The notes beneath the pieces are model-generated. The model was not told where the DNA came from, searched no databases, and was given only the letters and a program-made list of their open reading frames with translations. Below are positions 22,501 through 36,551 of a stretch of 64,000 nt of DNA, piece by piece. Made by a program: the position numbers and the translations under genes. Every line of letters begins with the position of its first letter. Positions within the stretch are counted from its first letter, which is position 1. Origin of the DNA: Coriaria nepalensis (Eukaryota > Streptophyta > Magnoliopsida > Cucurbitales > Coriariaceae); the NCBI GenBank assembly GCA_027186245.1, contig CP114498.1, positions 1,867,501 to 1,931,500 of the forward strand, given 5' to 3'.

Positions 22501-25500
22501 AATCCATAACTCTAGAGGGATCTGCTTTAATAGCTGTCAAGATCAGGAGATTTTGCAGATTAAAGTTCCCACTGAATGCAGAGTTTTGAAGGACAATCTT
22601 TTCAAGAAGCTCAATCAATTCATGTGGCAAATCAGCAGTCATAAAGGCCTTAACAGCGGCAGAAACTTGCTCTGGGCTCTTGCTTTCAGGTAAAGCAGTC
22701 GATACTACTTGATCAATGAGCTGCCTTCTATATTCATTTTCAGGGTTAAGTACTTTTTCCCAGAGATCACCATCCATCCTTTCAACCACATATCTGTAAT
22801 CAAAGTACAAGGTACAGATAAACAAACCGGCACACTATGATTCTTCATACACTAATAATCTAAAAACCAAATGCTTCACAAACCTCGATAGCAATTTGAA
22901 CAGAGAATTTTTATTTGTGACATTAATTAGTTCATCATCACATTGACCACGCCTGTACGCAACAACTGCTAAGGTAGGATCACGCTTTTCACAATATTTA
23001 CCCACAACACGGGAATCATAGTATGGGTTAGTTGTGAGGAAATGCTCAGGATTGTTGTTGCTATCAATAATAATTTTTCCAAGAGCATTGTGAACATGTA
23101 CATCCTGGCTTCCCTCACTCACTAGATGTTCCAAGAACTGGGTGAGCAAACGCAGTCGATTCCTAAATTGAACAAACAAATATGAGTCAAAAAAACTTCT
23201 GAAGAAATGAGACCACAAATTTAAAAAAAAAAAACATATTTATTGGGAAAAAAAAGCTTTAGAATTGTAACACGACCTCTTCTCACATTCTTCCACAAGG
23301 GGCTCCACTGGTAGCAAGGAACGGACAGAGAGAATCAAACCTTTAATAAAATCTTCAGGACACTCATCATCCAGTAACTGCCCCACAACTAAGGGAGCAT
23401 TCCCTGGGTTAACCTACCAAACAAGACCCAAAAACTCTTTACTCTGAATAATTAATACATGACAAATAAATAGTCCCGATAGGCTCAAAAAGACAATATC
23501 GATACAAAATAGCATACCTTTTGGACATAACCTTCAATATAGCGAAGCATATTATTTGTGTACAGGTAATGTGTAAGATCCGGAACAAATCCAAAACGGT
23601 CACAAACATTAATTAGAGGGCGTGCATCGGGAAGCTTAGCTTCCATCAAAAAGTTCTTTGTTTTCTCAGCATCATAGAAATTTGACTCTCTTGTCACCCG
23701 CTCAACCTCCTTAATTTGTCCAGTTTTGGCAGCTGCCTCAATGTACTTAAAGTGTATATCAGGATCCTCACTGTCTCATACACGAGAGGGAAGTATACAT
23801 GGAAACAATTAAAAGAATCAGCAAATGAAAAAGGATGCTTTACATGCTTGCCAAGGAAAATGCTTCCTCGTAAACAGATCAGTCATTTTACCTGGAGCTC
23901 AAATAAGACCCTAGGAAAAAGTACAAGCCTTCATATGACTTAAATTGCTCAAAAATCTTTATGCACGCATCAACACTCAATTGTTCACAATATTCCTTGG
24001 CAACCTGCACGGATGAGTATCAACCACCATAGAAACTAAAAATACAAATTTTTTCTTTGTATGACCAATCGAACGAAAAAAAAAAAAGGAAAAAAAAAGT
24101 ATATATATATATACATATTGTTTACCTGCACAATTATCTGAAGATTTCCTCTCAGATTCACCAACAAAAGGTCTTTCATGCACTCTAAAGCCCATTCTCG
24201 AGAAAGAGTGCCAAAAAATTCTACAAGTGACTGTAAAAAAATACATATTAGAGGAAATTTTATACTTGTAATATAGTTAACGACAAAAGTATATGACCAT
24301 ACAAACCTGTGGTTCAATGGCATGTGTATTGACGATCACTCGCTTAATATCTGGCAACTCTGTATAGTGCTGCACCAAGATTGAGAAATAATAAAGCCCT
24401 GGATACTAGTAATAATTCTACACAATTTGTAGATTAATATATATATGTTTATACAAGAAGGGAACTTACTTGTAAAGCTCTCACAAAAAGACCCGCTTTT
24501 TCACAAAGTTGAGCGATTCGAGGACGGTCATAGTGACTGAACATTCCATTGGCCAATATAGCATCAGCGACATTCGGGAAAGTTACTAGATTGATTTCTA
24601 GGACCTTTTCAAATAAAAAAGTTAGTGAAGTGAACTAATAAAAAAAATCCATAAAAGCTATGGGTTTGTTAAACAGGATAGAGACCTTTGTTTGGAGATA
24701 ACCATGCTCTGGGAGATTGGGCTTCAAAACATCTAACAGAAATGCAGTGGCCTCGCGAATCAAGTTCCTCTGCATACGGTCATATGGTTAAAGCAACAAA
24801 ATGAATATCTAATATTGTATACCAATTAGCTTAGTATCTTTCAAAATTGTGATAGGCACAATATTTCTATTTGGTTTTAGTGGGTGAAAGGAAGAAGGGG
24901 ACTAGGGAGGGTGGTGGGACAAAACTTATTTCAGGACTTTATAAAAAAAAAAAAAAACCCCAAATCATTGCATGCAAAGCATGTTAAGAAGCAAAACTAT
25001 TTATGGATCGTTATAAATCTTTACGATATAAGTAGTGGCCACGTACCTGAAGGAAGAGGTCTGTTATGGTGTTGTAATCAACTGGACAACCTCCCTCCAT
25101 TTTTGCCATCATCAATGCAAAATTTACAGCTCCCTAGAATTCAAAATAAAAAAATTGTAATATCCCGTTCCACAAAAATCAAATAGGAAAAAGTCACCTG
25201 GCACTTATATTGATTTTATTTTCTTTGGTTCATATATATTCATATGTTTCAAGGAAAGCAGTTAAAGGAAATAAAGAGATGAGTTTAACTACGTTTGTTC
25301 AAAGGAAATTTCTACAATTTTCATTTAGTATTTGTGTTCATTTTCTTTCCACCTACAAGAGAACTTAAAAACCAAAACAAAAAATGAACTCTTAAAATTT
25401 TCAAACCTGAGGATCTGCACGGAGAATTGTTTGCAAGAGGAACAAATAGTCAGGTGTATATCCAACCTATAGCAAGAAGATTTGTAGCCCTTAGAAACTC

Positions 25501-28500
25501 AGTATGTATTACATTAAGACATTTACAAAAGCAATAATAATAAAAACAGTGCCAAAAACAATAAGAGAATAAATAGCAATAACTACCGTTGAACAAATGG
25601 TCTAGTCTGATTTCCCTTGGATCACATAGACATTCATGTAAATATTTTATATAAGAAAACTCTGGAATCAACATGTAAAGAATATCTTTCACCTGCTTCG
25701 AGTATATCAGAATTTTGTCAAACTCCCTCCGCTCAGCAAAAGCTGCAACAACCTTTGGGGTTGCTCTGGCTTTGATATATATTTTCAATGCAAGGTCATT
25801 ATCTACTGTCTGCAATAAAGAGAGGTGCTGATATCAGAATATGTCCCATGCATGCTATGTAATTCAAATTAGGAAGCTTAAATTCAAGCAAACAAAAGAA
25901 CCTTCATGGAATTTTTTCATGTGTACAAGATTATGTATATGCATGTATGTATCAAGCTTAAATTACAAATCAAACCTTCACAAGATCTCCTAGGTCCTCG
26001 CTGCATTCCAGCTTGTCCTCAGCCAACCAATTTTCCAAGAGATTCTTCTTATTCTGATTAACAACTAGACGCGATAATTCCAGCGACTCATATGTATTAA
26101 GCTTTCCTCTGGTTAATAGTGTTCCAAAGTACTGCAATAAAGGTGGTGTTTGCCCAGCTTGCACAGGTACACTCTGCAACAGTCAGAATAGTAAAAATAA
26201 AATTATTGTTCATTTTACTTCAGACAAATCTTTTGTTCGGTCAAAGAAACTAAAACAGTGATGTTCAGTCCATCAAGACCAAGACTAGGGGTGCATGCAA
26301 ATCGAACTGAGTCGAGCTCGAGTCAAAACTGGAGCTCATATAAGTAAAAGAGCCGAGCTCGAGTTAGAAGGTGCTCCAGTCTAGTGGTATTCAGCTCAGC
26401 TTGGCCCGACACCCCTAATCAAGACTCATTCAAGATCAAGAAATCAATCAATACAGAACCTATATCAGGTAAGAGAGAAATTAATTATTTTTTTCCTTTC
26501 CATGCAAGTTAATAACTTACTATATTGCCTACATTTTGTAAGACTTGGGGAAGCATAACTAGACGAAGTTCTATTCCACAACAACTACAAATAAAGACAA
26601 TCTATCTAGTGACATTAAAACTGGATATCAAATGATATCAAAACAAGGTGATTTCGAAATACGGCACTCATATTTCTTTAGTTTAAGGTGGAATACATAT
26701 GAGTGCCAAAAAAGTTGATAGGCAAGTTTTCAGTCCCATGAAATAGAGGATTTTGCATGCAAAAGAAAAGAGGGGAGACAGATTCATTCAACAGAACAAG
26801 CACCAGAGTTCAAATCCTGGTAAACTAAAGAGCGAAAAGAATGACTTCGTTATCTGACATCCAAAGAATGAAAGAAATTATACTAATGTATGGGAACCTG
26901 AAATTTAGCAACTGTGTCTGGTGTACGGAGGATTCCTTGTGGAGATTCAGCAGCAAGCTCAGCAGCTTCTTTGTATTTTGTTTGGGCAAACAGTTCTTGG
27001 AAGCGTTGAACGACCTGTGAAGTTCAAGAAGCAATAATCAATATCTTGACGATGAGAACAAGACATCAAATTAAGATAATTGTCCAAACGTGATGAAGTA
27101 AGCAAATATTTAACATGTCCAAACAAAAACGAATGTCTGAAGAAACTGTATTAAAAGGGCTAATAGGTATCATATTAATCAGACCAAATCAGCACAGCAG
27201 GTCAAATCAATGATCCAGCACTTGAGGACATTCAATGGTAAGTCGCACAATATGCATTTAAAACTCAATCAAACCCTATACCATCAAGCGATTTTGTGCA
27301 TTCTAACATAACAGTTTTTTTTTTTTTTTTTAAGTGTAATATATAAATTAGGCTGATTACAGAGAGTACTTATGCAATACACAGACAGAATGTCATATAA
27401 AAGAAATAGTTAAAAAGATTATATCCTCACAAAGTTACATACATTTGCCTCCTAATAACTCCTTCTAACACCACAATCTTTTGTGTTCAAGTCACTGATT
27501 TTACTAATTCCTAATGAAGTTTGGCTCTTGATTATCATTTCCAGAAATTAATTCAAATTTCCAAATTGCCATACAATTGGATAACACACAAATGCTCACC
27601 AGATTCTCAGCACCAGGAAGATTTCCTCTTTTGGCAAGATTGACAGCAAGCTCCAAATTGTTCAACTGTGAGAACCAAACAAGATTTAAGAACACTAACC
27701 AAGCCAAACAATAGAATTTGGAATCAAATCATGGCCCCAAAAGAAGAGAGAAACGCTCATCATCATACTTGGCCACTGACAAAAGGCACAAGGGTTTGTT
27801 CATTGACAGTAGCCAACAACACCTGGCCCCGCCTATTTACAGCATAAAAACCTCCCACTGTTGAAGCCTCTGCTGTCAAAAATATTGGATCTGGGCTAAT
27901 TCTATTTCTGTATACTGCAGTAGCTGTCTCCAAGTCATAAACGAATAGTAGCCCAAGCTTGGTGATCACATAAATCAAGCTATACTTGTGGGATATCTGT
28001 AAATAGAAGTATTGAGTTATTATTGTCATTCATGAAGACTAGGTGGACTTTTTCAAAAAAAAAGAGTAGAAGGATGAATGCCAACACTAATTACCTGCAT
28101 TGCAACAGGGAAGTCATCAGCAAAATCAGGTGGAAAGAATAGATCGGCTTGCTTCTTAGTAAAAGCTGGCTTCCCTGCGAACAAAATGGTAAGTCAGAAG
28201 AGAAATAAATACTTATTAACGGAGGTTATTCCCTTGATGACTGAGAGTTCTATTTACTACTTCAACTCATTACATTATTAACAAAAAGAACATGCCAAGG
28301 TCTTCAGACTTCCTATGCCATCTACACACTGATTTCGCCAACTTCCCAAGTTCTCAGTAACAACAATCCACCTTGATATAGGGAAATGAATAACATTTTT
28401 AGGGAATTACGAGCATATCTACTAAAAAGGAGCAAGACATGAGTAAAGCAGTTGACCTGGCTGGGCCCCAAGCTCAATGACGTGCAACTTAGATGTAATT

Positions 28501-30531
28501 TGTCCAGCATTCAGTGTCTTTGAGGCAAAGGAAATAAGGATAGAAGGATTCTCATTCCCTGGGACCTGCTCATATAATAATTTCAATATCATGCACATGA
28601 CATATAGAACGGGTATAGTTAGAGCGAAAAATTTAGAACAAGCTCACCTTAAATTGAGCGAATGCTGCAGCATGAGCTTCAAGGGCTTGACTTCTCTGCT
28701 GATCCACAGAGAAAAGTTGCATATTCCCTTTCACCAATTGTGGCCTCTGTAAACAAAATAAAATAACAAAGTCAAAACCAAGACGCCAACAGAGTGCAAT
28801 CAAAGTACTAGTCAACTACTACTTTGAGGGGAAAAGAGCATTTATGGCTTTAAGGAACTATTCTTAGCAGATGATGAGTTGGAGATAACTGGAGCTGCAT
28901 GAGTCCTGACTTAAATCGGAAGGACTTGGAAATTAAATCTTGTGATGTACAGCCTAATAAACTAGACCAGGTTATATGCTTAGAGTTTAGATTGTACAGA
29001 AAACTAAGATTCCTAACATAGCCATTCTAATCGCATGGTTACATGAACAGTCACCATTATTTCCTTTCTTTCATATTGGTTTGTACGGTGAAACTCCCAA
29101 AGAAGAGGAAAAATCACTGTCAAATTTTTTTGTCAACAAAACTTTGCTTTTTTTTGGTCTCCCTCCCCCACCCCCCACCCCCCCCTTCTTTTTTTTCTTT
29201 CTTTCCTGGTCAAAAAATCCATGTGATTAACAAAATTATAAGCATACCTCAGGTGATCCAGGGGCAATTCCAATCAAGACCAGCCACTTTTCAGAAGGAT
29301 CACATCGATAGTTTATTATCTGATTGCTTGCCAAATTAGCAGTCCGCTCAAACACCTTTACAGGTTCCGAATCGCCTACAAGGTAAGTGACCATTTGTAA
29401 GAAGAGATAACTATGCAACAAAAGATTATGAATATCTCCATAAAATCAGTATATTCTAGAGCACAGGTAGCCTAACAAAATAATTCATATTTTACCTTCT
29501 ATTGACCAGTGATATACTGAGGCCTGTGTGACTAGGCCCAGCATCTTTGGTGTAATCCACTTCCAAAATACAACCTACCAGGGGCAAAGCTTGGTTCAGC
29601 CAAAACACTACATATCTCAAAGGAAAAACATGTACAATAAAAGAATATCTAGGGAGGTGAAATATGGATATGCAATTAAGTTTTTCACCTGCTCCGGCAT
29701 CAGATGTGATTTTATTTTTGCTTTCAACTCAATGTTGAATATTTGCAAGTGGTCTTGAGTAGTTCCTTGGACTTGGGCTAATGAAATGCCACAGTTAATG
29801 AACAAATACAAAGACAGCAGCTAATAGTGGAAAAACAAAAGTGTCTTACAAACAAACTTCACTTTTATGTGTAAGGAATATACAATTATATCAAACCTTT
29901 CAGAGCCAAGATTTTAGAGTTGGGATTCATAAGGGCCGAGTCTGCAGTAATAGGCCTTCTCAAGGGCTGCATTGGCATGTTCATGTCGATAATTACAACA
30001 CTGTTCTGAGGCGCTGTTTCTCGAACACACATATACTTATCTGATTCCATTGTTACATGCGTGAATGTGATGAACTGGGGATTAATGCCAATGCTCGGTA
30101 GCTGAAATTGCATCAGATCACTCACTTTCACCATTTATAATTAATGAGTAATAATCGGTAGTCTTATCATATTGTACTAACTAATTATAGATAGAATGAA
30201 TATGGAATCAATTCCAAATAAGAATTAAGATTGTTGTTCACAGTGCAGATCTGAATGGAGCATCGAATCCGTGCAGACTTTGGCACAGAGAAAACGATCC
30301 AACAATTAAAGATTCAGAATGAGAAATCACTTAGATGTAAGCACAGGAAATGACCTAGCCAAGGAATAAGTTAACTAGACCAACACAATCACCAAAACTA
30401 GACTACTCCAGCTAAAACAAATTCGCCTCTTGAAATCAACTTTAGGCGTGTCATATCGAAAGCAGAAAATGAGAGAGGAAGCAGACCGTTAATGTTTCCC
30501 TCATGGTGATCGGCGCGTTGGCTGCCGCCAT
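19526..30531 (-). CDS. CHC: Clathrin heavy chain, 30 coding exons
   Basis: The 1700-residue triskelion subunit of clathrin coats for endocytosis and trans-Golgi traffic. Exons, 5' to 3': 30487-30531, 29897-30101, 29689-29777, 29496-29574, 29248-29375, 28648-28746, 28457-28565, 28095-28174, 27769-27996, 27600-27665, 26898-27014, 25976-26173, 25693-25809, 25407-25466, 25047-25133, 24686-24769, 24470-24604, 24307-24369, 24126-24230, 23892-24004, 23518-23770, 23277-23413, 22884-23162, 21791-22793, 21075-21560, 20790-20960, 20522-20707, 20184-20306, 19867-19977, 19526-19672. They total 5103 nt; every intron is GT-AG and the frame is never broken. The N-terminal beta-propeller occupies roughly residues 1-330 ([28 protein letters not shown]). 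A long alpha-solenoid of CHCR repeats and a C-terminal trimerisation region follow. The end is a Met/Pro/Gly-rich tail, and the metazoan QLMLT Hsc70 site is absent, as usual in plants. Arabidopsis CHC1/CHC2 are about 1705 residues. The gene looks intact. Confidence 0.97.
26286..26417. mobile_element. hAT-type MITE in a clathrin intron
   Basis: A 132-bp element with terminal inverted repeats TAGGGGTG and CACCCCTA. It is flanked by 8-bp near-identical target-site duplications, ACCAAGAC at 26278-26285 and ATCAAGAC at 26418-26425. It lies in the intron between the exons ending at 26898 and starting at 26173, away from splice sites. The 8-bp duplication and TIR sequence fit non-autonomous hAT elements. 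The interior has GAGCTCGAGT repeats. Confidence 0.7.
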
Positions 30532-31520
30532 GGTGCTCAGATCGTCGGCTTGAAATCAAAGACGCTCTTAGATCTACGGAAATGGAGAGAGAGAGAGAGC
30601 TCCGGCGAGATTAAAATGGCAGCGAGATCTGAAGCAGCGATGAATCCCTTGGAGCCTCAAAGCAAGAGAAGGGAAGGAGAGATTAACAGGGAAAGAGCGA
30701 GGGAAGGGAGGGAGACGTAAAAGTGTCAGGTGCGAAGGGAGAGTGATACGTAAAATGGAAACCGATTTATTTATTTATTTATCGAAAATGAGAATAACGA
30801 TATGTAGACTTAAGATAAATCATTCAATTTTTTATATATAGTAGAATTTTTATAAATGATTAATTTTGCTTAAATAATAATTTTTTACCTTAATTTTGTT
30901 AAATTAGTATATATTTTTATTTCAATAATATTAATTTATCCATATTTTATTATATTAATTTGTCTCCTAAATTATATGTTAATTAGTCTCAAGGTGTTAG
31001 TCCCGACTAATTTAAGACTCAAGCCCTAAATAAGATCAATCTTGAGATCTTTAATTAATTAATTATATATTAATAAAAAATTATAAGTTAATTAAGATTA
31101 GTCATTAAACTCATTTCTTAATTAACTCGATGTGATCGCATCAGCTTCATCATCAGCATCCCTACACTTGAAATATTCGTTTGGCACCCCAACATTTGAA
31201 CACTTGACGAAGCATTTATTTTCAGTATTCATCTGACAAGTCGAACCTTACTTAGTGTCCGACTTCTCAGATGAGGAGGAAGAGTAAAAAAAAATCCTTA
31301 TCAATATATGAAAATGGCTTAAGTATAAAAGGAAAGTTGAAGGTGATATATTCAAATTAAAGTGGCAAAGGTACAACGTGTTATAGACATTATTTCAATT
31401 ATCAGCCTCTGAGGCTTTGTTATGACAAAACAAGAAAGTTTGATTTAGAGAAAAAATTTGAAAATATAAAAGACACTTAGAAATAAATTTTAAGAACTAG
31501 TTTTGGGAGATGGGTAAGAT
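30532..31520. other. Clathrin 5' leader/promoter and AT-rich spacer
   Basis: The first 150 bases or so, GA-rich in plus orientation (30590-30720), are probably the clathrin 5' UTR and core promoter. The rest is AT-rich with no gene supported. Confidence 0.5.
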
Positions 31521-31529
31521 CAGAGGGTG

Positions 31530-33520
31530 TTGTCAACTCCATCTATCTATAGTGTACTTCTCAGCTGCCTTTTCCTCTGCATTCCCAACAACTCCCGCAG
31601 TTTCCTCATCATTAGCAATCCTCTCCTCCGCAATCCTCTCCTCTTCAACCACTTCAGCCTCGTCTTCTGAAGACTTGTCTACTAGGAAGTTAATAGCATC
31701 CACATTTAGATCAGGGTATATGACAACCACAACAAGCCATGAAACCCTTATCCTTGACTTCAGTCATCAAAGAAGAGAATTCATCATATGTAAGATATAT
31801 TTCCACACTTGCTTTCTCAATATGAGAAATTCAGGCCTTGAGATCTTCATACTCAGCCTATATCAATTTCAACTTAGCTAGCTGCCTCTTCACCCTATCT
31901 AATTCATCAGCATCGGCCTTCCACAAGTCGGCCTCAGCACGATATTTTTTAAGCAGTAATGTTGTTGATCTGGTGAACTAAAGTTAAGGCGCTCTTCCTC
32001 AGCTTCTCATTGTCCCTCTTTAAGCGCATCATTCCTTCTGGCTGATGAACCTGAAGAGAAGCTCTGAGAGTAGCCGCAACAATATGACTCTGAAGACATA
32101 AAGAAGAGGAATGAGTTAGAAAAAAAAAAGAGGAATCTATAAATCAAAAGAGAATGTTCTTACGGTAGCGAGGCTAGAGCATAAGACATACAGAACATCA
32201 ATAGTAGGAAACTTAGCCATCTGAATGTTCTCTCGCCAGCATCATCTTAAGTGTTTCCCAGCTATATTCCCTTATAGTTCCTTCACTTACTTGGAACTCG
32301 AGGTCTGAACCTGAGTCAGTATACTGGGTTAAATAAGCCATGATGGATGTGGACTAGGAAAGTGAGTCAGAAGGTTGGGGGAGGTTTGATCTTTAGGCCT
32401 GGTTTTCAACTTAATGTGGGTACTAGATGCTGACCTTCCATGGGAGAAGTTGGAGTTATACTTGAGATACTGATAACATGCATCTCAAATGAGGCTAAGG
32501 TGTCGACCTGGGATTTCCTAACATTGCTGGAGCTATCCTTAGCAGTGTCAGGCCTTTTCTTGGAATGTTTGGCCTACTTCAGTTCTTTGCAATACTTTTT
32601 CTGCTCCTGATACTTACGTTCAGCTAGAGCATCCACTTTAGCCTTCAAGACTCTTTCTGAAAAGCAAACAAGAAAGGATCAATAAAAAATAAATAAAAGG
32701 CAAGAAACGAACTAAGTATGGAATGCCTAAGGTTTCCTACCATCCTCAAAGAGGTCAAGATCAATATGAGGAATAGTATTTAAAGGATCCAAAGAAGGGT
32801 CAGCATAGATTAACCCGCATCTGGTCAGACATTCAGTGGTTAGGACAACCTTGAAGTGTATGTTCGTATATGATTTTCTCACGATGGCTTCTCGAATGTG
32901 TTCGCCTTCCTCAGATAGAATAAGGTTGAAGTTAATGATGCACTTCTCTTGGTGCTCAGTACATAAGGAATAATGGTAAGAGGGGCATTGCCAATTCTCT
33001 GCTAGCACGAATCATTTCTCTTTCTAGTGCTTGTTGACTTGAGGAAGTCCAATTATGTGCTTGCCCTTATCTACAGTGGCGAAGTATCACCAATACGAGC
33101 CTCTGATCAGCCTGATCAGAGAATGGAAGAAGAAGGTGTGAGGTTCTCGTCCAGCCTTTTCCCAATGAAGAATGAACAACCCTAGGATGGTCCTCCATGC
33201 ATTTGATACCAACTGCCCTAGAGGAAGCTTCCAAGAGTACAATAGCGACTAAATGAGGGAATGAAGGGGAACTCTGAACCCCTATGTGAACATATCCATG
33301 TAGACCTCTATCTCAGATAAACCATCCACTTCAACTGAAGGGATTATTGGCCACTTCTCAGGAACCTGGATGTTAATAAAAAAAAAGGATGTTATACTCC
33401 GTCAAAATGATGAAGCAGTCATCTTCAGTAAAAGGGGATATCTGCCACTCTCAGTGTAAGACTTAAGGTTGCGTGAATGACTGACTTGAAGAGTATCATG
33501 AGCCTCGATCTTGATAGCTC
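31530..33520 (-). mobile_element. Decayed 'putative gypsy type transposon' ORF
   Basis: Minus-strand reading gives pieces of the large plant retroelement ORF that Pfam calls a putative gypsy-type transposase domain (PF04195, named from memory). Around 33240-33040 I read LGQLVSNAWRTILGLFILHW followed by a basic and aromatic stretch (FFFHSLIRLIRGSYW). Around 33060-32730 I read KGKHIIGLPQVNK, then LAENWQCPSYHYSL and a Glu/Asp-rich segment. Charged coiled-coil-like sequence continues at 32650-32540 and ends with an acidic tail (PDLNVDAINFLVDKSSEDEAE) near 31710-31640. Stops and frameshifts interrupt it throughout. I did not find a reverse transcriptase or a matched LTR pair. Confidence 0.6.
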
Positions 33521-34421
33521 CAGAAGGTATAGACGTGATATTGGGTAGCTGAGGCTGAGGGCCTAGGTCCTCAGCCTTGGTCTCTATAAACTGGTAAGAT
33601 TAGTCATGATGTGGTTGAGGCTGAGGCTAACCAAAATTCTTAAATTCAAATAGTACAAAGAGCATGACTAGAGAATAAGGAGATAAGTGTAGGGTCACTT
33701 TTTAACACCTTAGTAGGGAGCATGTCTCTTCCATGGTAAAGGGACGATGGCACTATCACCAATCATAAAGTAAAGAATAATCAAATTCTTGAGTAATAGG
33801 AATAGGACACGTGTAATGGTATATAGAGTTTTACACTCATATTAAAGATATATAAGCTAAAACTTGCTTGAAGAATAATATAATCTATCTTGTACATTTA
33901 AAACTTTCTTCATAAAATATCTCTAAGTTTCCTTGACCGACTGAATTGTCAGAGGGTGGTTGGCAGATCATAATTCTGGCTACTCCTTATTTCGTGTGGT
34001 GTAGGAACATTAATCTTCGAGCATATTATCAACTATAAGGTTTTTCAATTGGACGGATTTTCGCGTTAATGATTATTATACCTTAACTTCATAAAATTTG
34101 TATAAATGTGAGTGATAAATCATTGATACATACAATTTGGCTTTCATTTTATTCATTTTCAACATTATACGATTCAGGTAAATGCTCCTGCCTCCGTCGA
34201 TCAAATAACTGAAATCCTACATAAAAGGTAGGAGGAAGCTAATAAAGTGTTAAGAAGAAAAATGATGAGGATGACGACAAAGGACGAAGAATAAGAGAAA
34301 AAAAAGAAGCAACTAATACAAATACCAAGGTGGCCTATTTGAAAAAAGATAAACAAAAATTATAAAAAATGAAAAAATAAAAATTAAAAGAATGCAAACA
34401 AATATATCTCTGATAAATTTG
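33521..34421. other. Spacer between retroelement relic and TBL gene
   Basis: No gene is supported. Around 33930-34010, sequence in plus orientation (TTGACCGACTGAATTGTCAG) resembles the U5 end of plant Gypsy LTRs, but I found no partner copy. The TBL 3' UTR should lie just below 34422. Confidence 0.4.
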
Positions 34422-36551
34422 TCAAGATTCGGAGATTATACGGGTATAAATAAATTCGTTCCACGTATCGGGTAACCCAGGAAGACACCAATGGATACAA
34501 TCAGCATAAGTAGTGGGGTCGGCTTGTTGCTCCGGCGTGAGCATCTTGCCTTGACGGATTGTATACACTGAAGTATGTGCATCTTTCCGGTATTCAGACA
34601 AGGTGGTAATGTTAAGGAAATGTACGGGCACTTTCTTCATGGAGTGTGTTATATTGTTAGCAATCACAAACAGTCTCCGGTCCGTTCCCACCTCCAACGG
34701 GGTCGTCATGTTCGTTACCGGCATCATCTCTTTAGCACATTTTATGCCATCAGGATTGTTCCAGTCCAAGCTCCTGAGTAAATTCAATTAATTAATTGCA
34801 ACTCGGACACACAAATCTGGTTTACATCATTGATCAAAATGTGGGTCCAGAAGATAAATTAGAATACTGAGTAATTATTAAGGAAGGATACAAAGTTGTT
34901 AACCAACTACTTATACTATGAGATTAATGAGACAACATTAATCATGACAAACAAGTCTCAATATGCCCCTTCTTTGTGGGGTAATAGTTTTGATTCATAA
35001 AAGAGAAGAAGAATGTTACTTGATATGAAGAGGAGACATGCTGCTAAAGAAGACAGTGGTATGATTGGGATCGATGTTTTTATCAACCCATTTAGACCAT
35101 GTTCTTAGAACTCTCCGATAAGTGACCGGCCGTTCAATTTCATCGTACTCAGTCGATCCTTCATCGAACGATCCTCGCCTTTTTCCAGATCAACATCAAT
35201 TAATCATAATCAAAACAAAATCAAATGATCAATTTTTATAAATATATGTAGGTACTTACAGAACTTTCATAGAGAAGGTGTTCATCCACCAAATATATGT
35301 ATTAAAGATCAGGTAGTCCACACCCTTCCAGTTTTTGCCATGCTTTTTGATCGATTCCGGCATGATTATACGGTTCTGTATGCTGTGCATCGTTGGATCA
35401 TCTGAATTTGACTCTACCAAAAATGGGGCCCAGTAGAACTCCACTGTAGCATTATAGTCCTGCACCACATCATATCAGAGTATATGGAGTTGTTTCTAAG
35501 CAAAGCGAGGGTTGATGACACTAACCAATGAAAAGTAAAAGCAGTTGGTCACCAAATATTCAAAATTAGGTACCCAAACAACATTATATAAACCACGTTA
35601 CTTGTTTTATTACAGCATTTTTGTTTTGCTATATATTAAAAAAACAAAATTAAATACCTCAATTCTAAACACGGCAAGAGAACCGGTTTTGTTCAAGCTC
35701 TTCCTTCCGGGAGGAATAACTGATTGAACCAAACAAACCATAGATTCCCATTGATTCCGATTCAAGGAATCTCCGACAAACATGAGCCTCTTCCCCCTCA
35801 ATTTCTCAAGCAGCAATCTCGCTTTAAACCTGAAAAAATTAATTACAAAGTCTAGATTTAGATTTTAATGACTTGATTAAAAAAAGGAACGAGACAAAAA
35901 AAATATTTACTTTGGCAAAGAACAGCCTCTAGGCTGCCACTTCCAGTTCTGATACATAGAATCTTTCCTTCCGTTTCTCATGCATGTAACTTGTGCTGTA
36001 AGAAACTCGCATTCGTCTTCCTTGTATAACGGTCGGGTGACGTTATCAAAAACCCAGTCACCTGTAAACAGATCACACTCTTCAGGCGGCAATTCCACCT
36101 CTTCATCATCATCTTCTTCTTCAGCCGAAGGCAACTCTATCTTCTGCTCCGGAACGTCGTCATCCGTCGACACTTCTTTCGTCGTCGTCTCCTCGGAGTT
36201 TTCGTCCTCCGCGGTCTCGATCGTTATCGCTTTCGCTTCTAGCTGGGTTCTTGAATTCACCGAAACGACAGTGTTTTCATTGTCGTTTTCTCTGTTTTTG
36301 ATAATCTCAACAGCGACGGCTACGGCGTCGCTCTTTTGCGTCGGGTTTTGGTCGTGAGGTAATTGCTGCTCGACTTTGGGCCTCGAGAATGGGAACTCCG
36401 CGATGGATTTTACATCTTCATTGTACATGAAAATCCCGAAGAGGAAGATAGAGAAAGCGACGACGACTATTGAGAGATTGTTGTTTTTTCTGGCTTTCAT
36501 GGCCGCTGTAGCTGCGGAGAAGAGAGGTGTTTTTCGGCGAAGCCGATGCAT
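34422..36551 (-). CDS. TBL29: Trichome birefringence-like xylan O-acetyltransferase, TBL29/ESK1-like
   Basis: A 507-residue Golgi type II membrane enzyme predicted to acetylate xylan using an acetyl donor. Five exons: 35911-36551, 35658-35829, 35260-35459, 35020-35178 and 34422-34773, all GT-AG and in frame (1524 nt). One membrane anchor covers about residues 26-43, followed by an acidic, low-complexity stem rich in Glu/Asp (about 45-155). The PMR5N/TBL domain starts at [12 protein letters not shown]. The catalytic GDS is at 233-235 ([15 protein letters not shown]) and the DXXH at 482-485 ([17 protein letters not shown]); together they supply the Ser-His-Asp triad of the family. Sequence blocks such as [11 protein letters not shown] and [12 protein letters not shown] fit the TBL29/ESKIMO1 group, whose loss in Arabidopsis gives collapsed xylem and freezing tolerance. 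That paralogue assignment is from memory. The leader carries a GA microsatellite (36652-36671). Confidence 0.93.

Noticed and set aside
26780..26825. tRNA-like T-arm sequence GAGTTCAAATCCTGG
   Set aside because: No acceptor, D or anticodon stem can be built around it, and it lies in a clathrin intron.
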